From Procambarus clarkii (Eukaryota > Arthropoda > Malacostraca > Decapoda > Cambaridae): a stretch of DNA of 64,000 nt. The notes beneath the pieces were generated by a model. The model searched no databases, had not been told where the DNA came from, and saw nothing but the letters and a program-made list of their open reading frames with translations. Positions 1 to 9,654 of this stretch are shown here, piece after piece; within the stretch, counting starts at the first letter, position 1, and the number at the start of each line of letters is the position of its first letter. The stretch lies in the NCBI RefSeq assembly GCF_040958095.1, contig NC_091188.1, forward strand, positions 5,837,056 to 5,901,055, read 5' to 3'. A program made the position numbers and the translations under genes.

Positions 1-1243
1 TACAGGCTTGATAGAATTCTACGATCAGGTGACAAAGATTAAGCAAGAAAGAGAAGGATGGGCGGACTGCATTTTTTTGGACTGTTGGAAAGCCTTTGAC
101 ACAGTACCCCATAAAAGGTTGATGCATAAGCTGGAGAAACAGGCAGGAGTAACTGGTAGGGCGCTCCAGTGGATAAGGGAGTACCTAAGCAATAGGAAGC
201 AGAGAGTTACAGTGAGGGGTGAGACCTCAGAATGGCGTGAAGTCACCAGTGGAGTCTCACAGGGCTCTGTACTTGGACCTATCCTCTTTCTGATATACGT
301 AAATGATCTCCCAGAGGGTATAGACTCATTCCTCTCAATGTTTGCTGACGACGCCAAAATTGTGAGAAGGATTAAGACAGAGGAGGACAGCTTGAGGCTT
401 CAAGAAGACCTGGACAAGCTGCAGGAATGGTCGAACAAATGGCTGTTAGAGTTTAACCCAAGCAAATGTAATGTAATGAAGATAGGGGTAGGAAGCAGGT
501 GACCAGATACAAGGAATCATTTGGGAGATGAAATACTTCAAGAGTCAGAGAGAGAGAGAAAAACCTGGGGGTTGATATCACGCCAGACCTGTCCCCTGAA
601 GCTAATATCAAGAGGATAACATCAGCAGCATATGCCAGGTTGGCTAACATAAGAACGGCCTTTAGAAACTTGTGTAAGGAATCTTTCAGAACATTATATA
701 CCACATATGTCAGACCAATCTTAGAGTATGCGGCTCCAGCATGGAGTCCATATCTAGTCAAGCATAAGACTAAACTGGAAAAGGTTCAAAGGTTTACCAC
801 CAGATTAGTACCCGAGCAGAGAGGTATGAGCTACGAGGAGAGATTGCGGGAATTAAACCTCACTTCGTTTGAAGACAGAAGAGTTAGGGGGGACATGATC
901 ACCACATTCAAGATTCTCAAGGGAATTGACAGGGTTGATAAAGACAGGCTATTTAACACAAGGGGCACACGCACTAGTGGACACAGGTGCAAACTGAGTG
1001 CCCAAATGAGCCACAGAGATATTAGAAAGAACTTTTTTAGTGTCAGAGTGGTTGACAAATGGAATGCATTAGGAAGTGATGTGGTGGAGGCTGACTCCAT
1101 ACACAGTTTCAAGTGTAGATATGATAGAGCCCAATAGGCTCAGGAACCTGTACAACTGTTGATTGATGGTTGAGAGGCGGGACCAAAGAGCCGGAGCTCA
1201 ACCCCCGCAAGCACAACTAGGTGAGTACACGTACTGTGTACAC
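1..1243 (+). mobile_element. CR1/Jockey-group LINE, 3' part of reverse transcriptase plus 3' tail (cut by window edge)
   Basis: The translation shows reverse-transcriptase motifs: [26 protein letters not shown] and the catalytic MFADDAK (FADD variant of YADD). After a frame break near 500 come the C-terminal motifs VRPILEYAAPAWSPY and FFSVRVVDKWNALGS, ending CRYDRAQ-stop at 1137. A 3' region with AGAGGCGGGACCAAAGAGCC and CTAGGTGAGTAC follows; a short tail instead of poly(A) is typical of CR1-like LINEs. It is dead: 5' truncated with frameshifts between 490 and 560. The copy at 45295-46690 is the same insertion in another unit. The exact clade (CR1, L2, Daphne) cannot be fixed by eye. Confidence 0.9.

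Positions 1244-1245
<2 letters not shown>

Positions 1246-1339
<94 letters not shown>
1246..1339. repeat. (TG)n microsatellite before gene A1
   Basis: A nearly pure TG tract that joins the LINE tail to the 3' splice site of the gene A1 signal exon. It ends 34 bases before the exon. Equivalent tracts of different length precede all five gene A copies. Confidence 0.98.
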
Positions 1340-1342
<3 letters not shown>

Positions 1343-1384
1343 ATTCATATAACTTTCGGTGTTAATTTTCCAGGACAGAGTGTG

Positions 1385-3501
1385 ATGGCTGCCTACCTGA
1401 CCTTTCTGATGGTGGTGGTGGCTCTCTGGTGGACCCTCTCACCCGTTCACGCCGGTGGGTACCCCACATGTGCCACGCTTGATATATTTATGTGTAATAA
1501 GGTTTCAAAAATTTACAACAACAACAAAAACACTTGGGCTGCAGAATGTAAATTGTGATGTATAATCGAGTCATAACAGCTTGTTCCCTCGTAACTCGAT
1601 AGTAATTGGAGGACATCGTTGTAAACTGATAGGCGAGGTGGTGTTCCAGCGGGAGCTGTTCTAGGGGTAAGGTTTAGGATTACCTATGGAAAGGAAAAAG
1701 AGCTAATCCTTTCAGCAAGAGTTAGAATGTATCTACGCCTGTGCCATTTATCTGTATTTTTTTTTTTTTTTTTTTTACAAAATATCAATTTACAATTTAC
1801 AATTGTCAAACGACAGTTGGCTTCGTTACCGACACATACTCGGAGGGGACCCGGGTTCTAACTGTTGGGTCAACTCGTTCTCGCACATGCTTATAGTAAA
1901 TATTGACTTATTAATAAGTGCATATGTGACATACTAATTTATTGTGAATATTTGAGTTTACCTTGAAAATCTGAATAAAAAAACACCGACCTAACCTAAC
2001 CTTCTTAGTATGTTAAGATAAGCATCTTATTGCTTCTTAATTACAATTAGTACTAAACTTATACCTATATTGATATTACAGTTTTATAAAAATAATAAAA
2101 CAAAACTAAAATATTTAAATAAATTGTAAAGTAACTCATGATATTGTCAAAATTTTGTATAAAATCTCTATTGTTTAATGAAACTGAAAAAGAAATTCAT
2201 AAAATTAAAAGTGGTGAACAGCAAATCGGTATGAAGAGTTAATACCTTGAAACCCAAATATAATTTAGAATATGCCATATATGTACTTATTAATATACCA
2301 AATATTGACTAAGCAATAAGTCATATATGTACTGTCTCGTGCGAGAGCGGGTAGGTTGGATGGGAGATGTTAGCATCATCTTTGTCTGTCATCCGTCACA
2401 GAGAACGTCAGAGGGGTGACTGCTCCAGAGCGCGGCGCCAGCCTCATCACACAACCTCCGCTAGAAAGAAGTAAGAGAAGAATCGCTGGTGGACGCGACG
2501 CTTCCAAACCTGCCGTGGTAATGTTAATACACACTACCGTCTGTTGCGCCCTCTGTCTAGCTATGTGCTACAGCTTTTATATTTATCTTAAGACCTGGAA
2601 AAATAAATATTCTAACCCATTCTCCCAAAATACCTTTTTTTTTTTTGTCGGGAACAGGAAGCCTGTGTAAACAGTCTCCGTGGTGTAGTGGTAAGACACT
2701 CGCCAGGCGTTCCGCGAGCGCAATGTCATGGGTTCGTATCCTGGCCGGAGAGGATTTACTGGGCGAAATTCCTTAACTGTAGCCTCTGTTTAACACAACA
2801 GTAAAATGTGTACTTGGATGAAAAAACGATTCTTCGCGGCAGGGGATCGTATTCCAGGGACCTGCCCGAAACGCTACGCGTACTATTGGCTGTACAAGAA
2901 TGTAACAACTCTTGTATATATCTAAAAAAAAAAATATATATACTTTAGGCTTTCATCAAGGTCGAACTACTGAACCTACCCAGGATGCAACCCTACAACA
3001 GTTGTCTACCTTCAGTGTACCTTTGTACTGTTAAGTGAACAGAGGCATTGAATGAAATAAAACGTGGAAGATTTAAGTCACTGGAGAGTCACTTATAAAG
3101 CTGTGATAAGGAAAAATTGCAAATAGGCACTTAATAAGGTGCAGATAGTGGCCAAAGAAAGGGTGATAATAGTAAAGGTAGTCACTTAATAAGAGGAGGT
3201 AATTATAATAATAATAATAATATTTTATGCAAGAAAATATACAGAAGCAGCGATACAGTGCATTAATCAAAAGTTTCATAAACAATGCAGTATAAACAGC
3301 GAGTCAGCAAGAAGTGTAAAAATAAGTCCAACATCTTGTCTAATTCTTCAATAAAGAAAATATGTATTTAGTAATGTCATTTATTGTATTAATAGTTCAG
3401 AGTGAATAATATTTTAACGTTTCTTGCAGGGAGCATTACTGAGAGCTTCAGGCAGTGTCAGCAACCGTCGTCCAACTGTGGCATTTGGTCGCAGGCGCTA
3501 G
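1385..3501 (+). CDS. Gene A1: secreted cationic prepropeptide, likely amidated defence peptide
   Basis: Coding exons 1385-1454, 2402-2517 and 3430-3501 (GT-AG introns of 947 and 912 bases, phases 1 and 0), 85 residues. Exon 1 is a signal peptide (MAAYLTFLMVVVALWW, cleavage likely after SPVHA). Exon 2 begins ENVRGVTAPERG and holds the furin-type site RSKRR followed by IAGGRDASKPAV. Exon 3 gives GALLRASGSVSN then RRPTVAFGRRR and stop; Gly plus basic residues after Phe is the layout for a C-terminal amide. Expected mature peptide is about 31 residues with net positive charge. An acceptor (TTTTCCAG) 11 bases before the ATG implies an upstream 5'UTR exon, not located. The same frame is intact in five copies. 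Antimicrobial or neuropeptide-like roles are both possible; antimicrobial is favoured because gene B is a glycine-rich paralogue. No named family is recognised. Confidence 0.78.
1867..2351. mobile_element. MITE-like AT-rich insertion in intron 1 of gene A1
   Basis: About 485 bases present in A1, A2 and A4 but missing from A3 and A5. The ends are imperfect inverted repeats: TTCTCGCAC near the left and GTGCGAGAGC near the right. Inside, TATTAATAAGTGCATATGTG at about 1910 is mirrored by CATATATGTACTTATTAATA at about 2277-2296. GGGT flanks both sides, against AGGT at the empty site, so a 4-bp target duplication is possible. No coding capacity. Confidence 0.6.
2675..2940 (+). mobile_element. tRNA-derived SINE in intron 2 of gene A1
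   Basis: The head is tRNA-like: TCTCCGT at the 5' end pairs with CGGAGA, an A-box-like TGGTGTAGTGGTAAGACAC, and a B box GGTTCGTATCC. The anticodon arm carries extra bases, so it is not a working tRNA. A tRNA-unrelated body ends in an A-rich tail. Present in A1, A2 and A4; A3 (near 36974) and A5 (near 62790) have the site empty. No clear target duplication is seen. Confidence 0.75.
2961..3066 (-). mobile_element. Degraded SINE remnant in intron 2 of gene A1
   Basis: Resembles the body of the minus-strand SINE at 20415: CAACAGTTGTCTACC, CAGTGTACCT and AAGTGAACAGAGGCAT in the same order. Present in every gene A copy, so older than the duplications. Confidence 0.5.
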
Positions 3502-3591
3502 CCCCATCTCACGCAGCCCTGCAATACAGACCCACTTCATACACAGTCCCACCTACAGGCGATGAATCACAATAACGTGGCTGAAGTATGA

Positions 3592-3733
3592 TGACCAGAC
3601 CACACACTAGAAGGTGAAGGGACGACGACGTTTGGGTCCGTCCTGGACCATTCTCAATCCACTTGAGAATGGTCCAGGACGGACCGGAACGTCGTCGTCG
3701 TCCCTTCACCTTCTAGTGTGTGTGGTCTGGTCA
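3592..3733. mobile_element. Palindromic foldback element (MITE-like) just after gene A1
   Basis: A 142-base near-perfect palindrome. TGACCAGACCACACACTAG at the left end is mirrored by CTAGTGTGTGTGGTCTGGTCA at the right; the two arms of about 65 bases meet around CAATCCACTTGAGAATGG. It begins 90 bases after the A1 stop, so it probably lies in the 3'UTR. Four further copies occur at the same place after A2 to A5. Confidence 0.85.
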
Positions 3734-4254
3734 ATAGACCCACCTCTCACACAGCCCCAATTGTCTTAGATTCGCCAAACGACCTGCACCTCGTATATAC
3801 ACACACCCACCTCACAGACCAGCCGCACATAGCTGGTGTCGAAGTTAAATTAACAAATTAAATTTGATCAGTGTCACTCATCCCATCCATTATGGCTACA
3901 TTATGTCCATCTCAAGCATTTGATCTACTATCAACTCCAACCTTGGCTTATGGTACATTCTGGTATGTCAGCCTTGAACTGTTTTCATCTCGTATTATGT
4001 TGCAGCAAATAATGAGTGTATTTTATTTAGTAAAATACATTTCATTTTAGTTTCAAAATATTTAGAATAATCATTGATATTAATAATTCTGTAATGTATT
4101 AATCTCTGTCGTTCTTATAAACAATACCTGAGAGTATGTTTGTGTTCCTCACCATGCACTCTCCTTCCTCTGGTGTTGCTGCGAGTTCAGTAATACTCAC
4201 ATGGGGTATGACTAACGTTAAGGAGCACTCTCCCCTCTCCACTGGACATCAGTT

Positions 4255-4335
4255 GTACATCAGTTGATTGACGGTTGAGAGGCGGGACCAAAGAGCCAGA
4301 GCTCAACCCCCGCAAGCACAATTAGGTGAGGTGAG
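4255..4335 (+). mobile_element. Solo LINE 3' tail
   Basis: Same tail as the complete LINE copies (GGTTGAGAGGCGGGACC, CTCAACCCCCGCAAGCAC, TTAGGTGAG) without the coding part: an extreme 5'-truncated insertion. Repeated in units 2 to 4. Confidence 0.8.
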
Positions 4336-4604
4336 TACTGTTCCTGTTAATTCATCAGTAAGTTTATCAAAAGTCATGTTAATTTAAGAAGGTAACCATA
4401 CAAACTTTAGCATATAAAATTGTATATGAATTTCACATTTATTGTGTCATCGACAATAATGTTAATGGTATTTCTACAATTTGGTTGAATAAAGCTGACG
4501 CTAAGTATGATGATACTAACGAGGTGATTCTTGCTTTAAATTTAACCCATTCATGATTTCAGCTACAAGATTAGTCCAGTTCATCCTCAGAAACGATGCC
4601 CTGC

Positions 4605-4680
4605 GACTTGGACTGGTCAGTAGAGAGACACTTTCCCTTCTTGCATGATCGGGGTTCGATTCTCGATGGTTCCAAGTTGT
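4605..4680 (+). mobile_element. Possible tRNA-derived SINE scrap
   Basis: GGACTGGTCAGTAGAGAGAC resembles an A-box region and GGGGTTCGATTCTCGATGG contains a B-box core, at tRNA-like spacing. No closing acceptor stem is obvious. Homologous stretches lie near 24141, 38630 and 50063. Confidence 0.35.
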
Positions 4681-4743
4681 AGCACACCGAACCTCACTCC
4701 ATCCTCATTTGCTAGTTCCTTGAATTCATATTCCTTACACATG

Positions 4744-4934
<191 letters not shown>

Positions 4935-5336
4935 CATACTGGCTTAGCACTTTTACCTATTAGTCACCTTACCTCGTGTGGCGCCTTATTAACTTCCTTT
5001 TCTTTCCTGTCCTTAATGATTACTCAGTAACCCGCCAAACACACACCGAAACTACGACGTTGGTACAACGTTCGAACAAGTTTTAACGCCTCCTAACCAG
5101 TTATAACAACCAATATAGCAAGTTGTAACAACGTTCTAATACGTCATAAACACGTTAAGCCAAGATGTAACAACTTTATTACAAGTTGTAACAAGCGGAA
5201 AATGGAGACAGTTTCGGTTTGTGTTTCCAGGGAAAACAGCTTTATAAGCATATAATAACAAGCTTGGCAGCAGGATGCTGCTTCTGGTAACTTTCCTTTT
5301 TAAGACTGTTCATAACCCAGTCGACAGAGCTACTGC

Positions 5337-5440
5337 GTCACACACACGTGGGGTCCTCACACACACGTGGGGTCCTCACACACACGTGGGGTCCTCACAC
5401 ACACGTGGGGTCCTCACACTCGCGTGGGGTCCTCACGGTC
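5337..5440. repeat. 19-bp minisatellite (CACACACACGTGGGGTCCT)
   Basis: Five to six tandem copies in unit 1; the array in unit 4 has more than twenty. Confidence 0.95.
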
Positions 5441-5636
5441 CTCCCCGAGACCCATGCAGTCCAGGTATATGGAATATAATAACAATATTATTCACTTGAG
5501 CAGGGGTAGGCTTTAGCATGTTTATCTCTGAGAGAAACACATACATATTTAGCCGTAAGATTCACACTGATGTTATGAGGAGATAATATGAGAGGCTACC
5601 GAGGTTAATTAGAACGTGAGAACGGCATGACTCGAC

Positions 5637-5790
5637 TGGCCCATGTCTGCCTCAGCCTGACTCCAGCTGGCTTATGTCTGCCTCAGCCTGACAACCGACG
5701 TCATGCTTATGTCTGCGTCAGCCTGACTCCAGCCGGCTCATGTCTGCCTGAGCCTGACTCCAACCGGCTCATGTCTGCCTCAACCTATAT
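5637..5790. repeat. About 31-bp minisatellite (GGCTCATGTCTGCCTCAGCC core)
   Basis: About five imperfect copies of a motif containing CTCATGTCTGCCTCAGCCTG. Copy number differs between units. Confidence 0.85.
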
Positions 5791-6570
5791 ACCACGGTAA
5801 ATAATGTCTCAGGATTTCACTAATATATTACAAAGATTGTTACACATTTACAATAGAATTAGTAAAACTATTCGGCAATTAATAAGTTTATTCATGTAGC
5901 CAATGGCGGTAAATGCAACGTTTGCATTTACAACCAATTGCTACCTATGTTTAAAAGCTCGAAATTACACGAAGTTAGAAACCTTAGACCACACACGGGA
6001 CAAGCTGCACAATAGTCTCCTGAAGGTGCATGAGACTAACACCTTCACACGTTATTGCATTATGTCAGTGAAAGGAATCCTTCACTCTCAGCACAACTGT
6101 ATTATCCTCGATACTTGATTGAGTGACAACAACTGTATTATTCCTGCAACTGCAGAGGACTGGTAGTGTCATCATTATCACATATGAAAGTGACAGTTGT
6201 ACCGAGAACACAAACAAGACTGGCAGTATGACCCGCAGTACACCCACCCGCGAGCTACACCCGCAGTACATCCACCCGCGAGCTACACCATTAAAAACAC
6301 CACGAAGGGGCCGCCACCTCAGCTTCAGCGCGAGGCGCTAACCTAGGCCCTAACTCCATCTCACCTCATTAGTTTCGTGGATCTAACTTACATTTTGTCC
6401 AAAGGATTTTAAATATGACGTGAACAAAGATCCAAAATTAGTTATTATTAATATTATGAACAATATCATTAATGCAACATCTATTGTCGTTTTATTTTCA
6501 TATCCTTTAAGTGCAAAACAATACTTGTAATTATGACAATATTAAAAATAGGCTCTTATTGTAATGTTTG

Positions 6571-6800
6571 TGGAGGAGACACAGCTGTGTGTGTTGGTGG
6601 GGGAGACACAGCTGTGTGTGTTGGTGGGGGAGACACAGCTGTGTGTGTTGGTGGGGGAGACACAGCTGTGTGTGTTGGTGGGGGAGACACAGCTGTGTGT
6701 GTTGGTGGGGGAGACACAGCTGTGTGTGTTAGTGAGGGAGATACAGCTGTGTGTGTTGGTGGGGGAGACACAGCTGTGTGTGTTGGTGGGGGAGACACGG
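6571..6800. repeat. 27-bp minisatellite (GGAGACACAGCTGTGTGTG core)
   Basis: About nine copies; each unit contains ACACAGCTGTGTGT, itself palindromic. The period of 27 leaves open frames on both strands, which I treat as by-products. Counts: about 9, 9, 12 and 4 in units 1 to 4. Confidence 0.95.
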
Positions 6801-6814
6801 CACCAGTCACATGT

Positions 6815-6910
6815 GTAACTGGTGCAGAAGTCTATGTCGAAGGCTTTCTGACAATCCAAAAATAACAGTCGGCCCTCGCTTCTAGAGAGAAATGAAGAGA
6901 AATATGTCAT
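6815..6910 (-). mobile_element. Minus-strand LINE reverse-transcriptase scrap
   Basis: Reverse translation gives SRSEGRLLFLDCQKAFDID, the conserved LFLDxxKAFD block of LINE reverse transcriptase. It is from a different, older LINE than the main copies and abuts the 27-bp minisatellite. Confidence 0.55.
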
Positions 6911-7208
6911 TTCTCCAGTTACAGGAAGAACCCGAGGATAACTAGTCTTCAAGACAGTTACAGGTAGAACCAGAGGATAACCAATTCACACGACACATTG
7001 AAAGTACAATATTTGACTTTCAGTTAGAAGCACAATTTCACGAATTGTTATAAAGGGTCTAAAATGTACTTAAGAATGTACTCACATGAATATTATGGGA
7101 CAGTTTTTGGGTCAGAATTTACATCATATAATTGGATTAGTATCGCAAAGTCGGCGACAGAAAGCTTATTAGCCTCTTGGAAGTCGTCCAACTCAGCGAC
7201 AGGTAGTC

Positions 7209-7332
7209 CCCAAGATGCAGCCCACAACAGCTGGCTAACTCCCTGGTGTACCTATTGCTGCTAGATGAATGGGGGGCATCAGGAGGTAGGAAAAGGGACC
7301 AAAACATGCCGTCCTGGCCTGGCCGGATCGAA
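7209..7332 (-). mobile_element. Degraded minus-strand SINE
   Basis: CACAACAGCTGGCTAACTCC, GTACCTATTGCTGCTAG and CCTGGCCGGATCGAA follow the same order as the better preserved SINE at 20415-20580. Confidence 0.6.
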
Positions 7333-7744
7333 TATTAAACTGTTGGCCGATTCCACTGTTCACTGCTCTAAAATGCCATGTTACAAAAATATATTTTTTT
7401 ATTGTAACAATGTACAATTTCATATCAATATCTGTACTCAACCTTTTGTACGGGGTAAAACGAAGACGAGATGGAAGAAAACAAATGGAAGATAGTAAGA
7501 AAAAGATTCATAGATCGTTTCATCTCAATAAAGTTGTGGGAAGCTGTAAGTCACACTAATGAGGTAATAATGCCCGCGGGTGGTGAGAGTGAACCAGCAA
7601 ACGAACAGAGGATGAAGGAACACCAGAAAACTGAGCGGCTCTGTGAACCACAAACAAAAATAAACGCTGATAGGAAACGATGATCGCGCACCTCCATATT
7701 GCTTACATTACGAGAGAGAAAACAAAAGAGAGTCGGGTGAGTGA

Positions 7745-7981
7745 ATATAAGCACCAGACAAGACCTCAGAAAACAGGAAAAATTTTGCCGGTAGTAACAA
7801 ATGAAACCTCGAGACTCAAGGAGTGAAACGAGTTTTTTCACCTACTGACGTCCATGGTAAGACATTTAAGCACATGACCAGCCAGCACAGTACAGGTAGA
7901 GACGCCAGTGAAGCCGGCAGGTCGCTCCCCACACACACAGACCAAAGTGTGGCATCAAAACTTGACTAGCAACGATAAAAG
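7745..7981 (+). promoter_or_regulatory. Candidate promoter and 5'UTR exon of gene B1
   Basis: Gene B has a 3' splice site 7 bases before its ATG, so a non-coding first exon must lie upstream. This stretch offers a TATA-like ATATAAG at 7745 and a good donor, AAAAG followed by GTAAAC, at 7981/7982. Both are kept in units 2 to 4. No initiator is certain; offered only as the best visible candidate. Confidence 0.2.
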
Positions 7982-8518
7982 GTAAACTATACTTTTTAAA
8001 ACCTTCGTGCATACATATTTTTCTTTTTAGTAGCACTATTTTTCCTTTTTAGTGGTTGGTCAGTAGGGCAGTGTGCCAGTGTTAAGAGCATACCTCAAAG
8101 TAGATGCTCCTCGCTAGGCTCCCCTGGAGCACGACGTCCACGCTCCGGGGGCCGCCACGACCGCTCGTGGCCTCACCTTAAGAAATTAACTTTTCCCGGT
8201 GTTGGACGACACTGGGCAAGTGGCTCGTGGTCTGCCCGGGTCTCTTACTTGAACACAACGTATTATATACAAAGTGTTAACCTAACCAGCAACGAATGCA
8301 CCCATGCAACCCACCTAACCTCTCCTGCCGATGCATGGATAATGGGGATATTTGTGTACCATTACTTTTCATAGTACTTTGTAATTTGTACGTTGAGGAC
8401 CTTAACGAACGGAATGAGACGTATTAGTTGAGAGGAGAGGTTGTAATGTTATTGGTGCTTGCATCCTGCAACACAGCCTTGATGTGGTAGACGTACAAGC
8501 ATCTTGAACCACAGATGG

Positions 8519-8830
8519 TATGCGGTAGATGTGCCTGCGTCCTGCACCACAGGTATTATGAGGTAGACGTGCCTGCGTCCAGTACCACAGGTGTTATGAG
8601 GTAGAAGTGTCTGCGCCCTGTACCACAGGTGTTATGAGGTAGACGTGCCTGCGTCCTGTACCACAGGTGTTATGAGGTAGAAGTGTCTGCGCCCTGTACC
8701 ACAGGTGTTATGAGGTAGACGTGCCTGCGTCTTGTACCACAGGTGTTATGAGGTAGACGTGCCTGCGTCCTGCACCACAGGTGTTATGAGGAAGACGCGC
8801 CTGCGTCTTGCACCAAAGGTGCTATGTAGT
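8519..8830. repeat. About 38-bp minisatellite (CTGTACCACAGGTGTTATGA core)
   Basis: Eight or so copies with the core ACCACAGGTGTTATGAGGTA. Degenerate copies continue to about 9000. Confidence 0.9.
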
Positions 8831-9035
8831 AGAAGTGCTCGTATTGTACACCACAGGTAATACGAGGTAAGCATGCTTGCGTCCTTTTCCTTATGTATTT
8901 TGTCGTAAATGTGCTTGCATCCCACACCAAACGTATTATGTGGTAAGCGAGCTTGTGTCCTGCACCACAAGTATTAAGAGATGAAGGTGCTTGGCTCCTG
9001 TACCATATGTATTATGTGGTAATTGTGCTTGCACA

Positions 9036-9280
9036 GCCGGCGGCTGAGCGGACAGAACACTGGTCCCGTGATCCTGTGGTCCCGGGTTCGTCCCCGGGCG
9101 CCGGCGAGAAACAATAGGCGAAGTTTCTTTTACCCTGATGTCCCTGTTACCTAGCAGTAAATAGGTACCTGGGAGTTAGTCAGCTGTCACGGGCTGCTTC
9201 CTGGGGGTGGAGGCTTGGTCGAGGACCGGGCCGCGGGGACACTAAAGCCCCGAAATCATCGGAAGATAACCTCAAGATAG
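9036..9280 (+). mobile_element. tRNA-derived SINE upstream of gene B1
   Basis: The first 72 bases fold like a tRNA: acceptor GCCGGCG pairs fully with CGCCGGC, and the T arm CCCGGGTTCGTCCCCGGG holds the B box. The anticodon arm is poor, so it is a SINE head. The body contains GGGCCGCGGGGACACTAAAG and ends in CTCAAGATA repeats. Also in units 2 and 3, lost from unit 4. Confidence 0.8.
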
Positions 9281-9654
9281 CCACCTGCACCATGTGTGTT
9301 AAGAAGTAGACGCACTCTCATACTACACTACAGGTGTGATGAGTTAGACCTGTGGTGCAGCCGGACGCGCAACAGGTCCTGTGAGGATGACGTGGTTTTG
9401 TCTTGCATCATAGGTGTTATAAGGTTGAGGTGCTCACATCTCATAATTGAAGGATCACAGACTACATAGTGAACGTCTCATTCGAACTCCGAACTTGCAA
9501 CAAACGAGGCAATGGCTCTTTTTACCATTGTGGCATCTGTGATGAATAAATGCATTTCACCTGATTATTACTCACACTACATACGATCATTTTCTTAAAT
9601 ATCTCTGATTATTTTATATTACCTGACTCATATAAATGATTCCACAGGTGAAGG

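Noticed and set aside
1163-1558. 131-codon frame running through the TG tract into the gene A signal peptide
   Set aside because: The VCVCVC run is microsatellite translation; a good acceptor and ATG after it define the real signal exon, and the frame reads on past the donor at 1455.
1990-2006. Telomeric-type CCTAACCTAACC
   Set aside because: Only two repeats inside a MITE-like block; no array.
2416-2670. Continuation of gene A exon 2 beyond the donor (VMLIHTTVCCALCL...)
   Set aside because: The hydrophobic stretch after GTG|GTAATG looks like a membrane segment, but phase-0 joining to exon 3 gives a coherent GRRR-stop peptide in all five copies and the read-through tail differs between units.
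2675-2751. Functional tRNA gene
   Set aside because: A and B boxes are present but the anticodon arm has extra bases and a SINE body with an A-rich tail follows.
5337-5440. CRISPR-like direct repeats
   Set aside because: All regular arrays here are tandem without spacers, in eukaryotic DNA.
6533-6865. GGDTAVCVG repeat frame
   Set aside because: A 27-bp minisatellite; copy number varies from 4 to 12 and both strands are open.
7471-7683. Small open frame MEENKWKIVRKRF... repeated in units
   Set aside because: Closed by an early stop in unit 3 (SHTH-stop near 41305) and no splice or signal features; not conserved as protein.
9036-9108. Functional tRNA gene with perfect acceptor stem
   Set aside because: Anticodon arm does not form and the SINE body continues; repeated as a mobile element.
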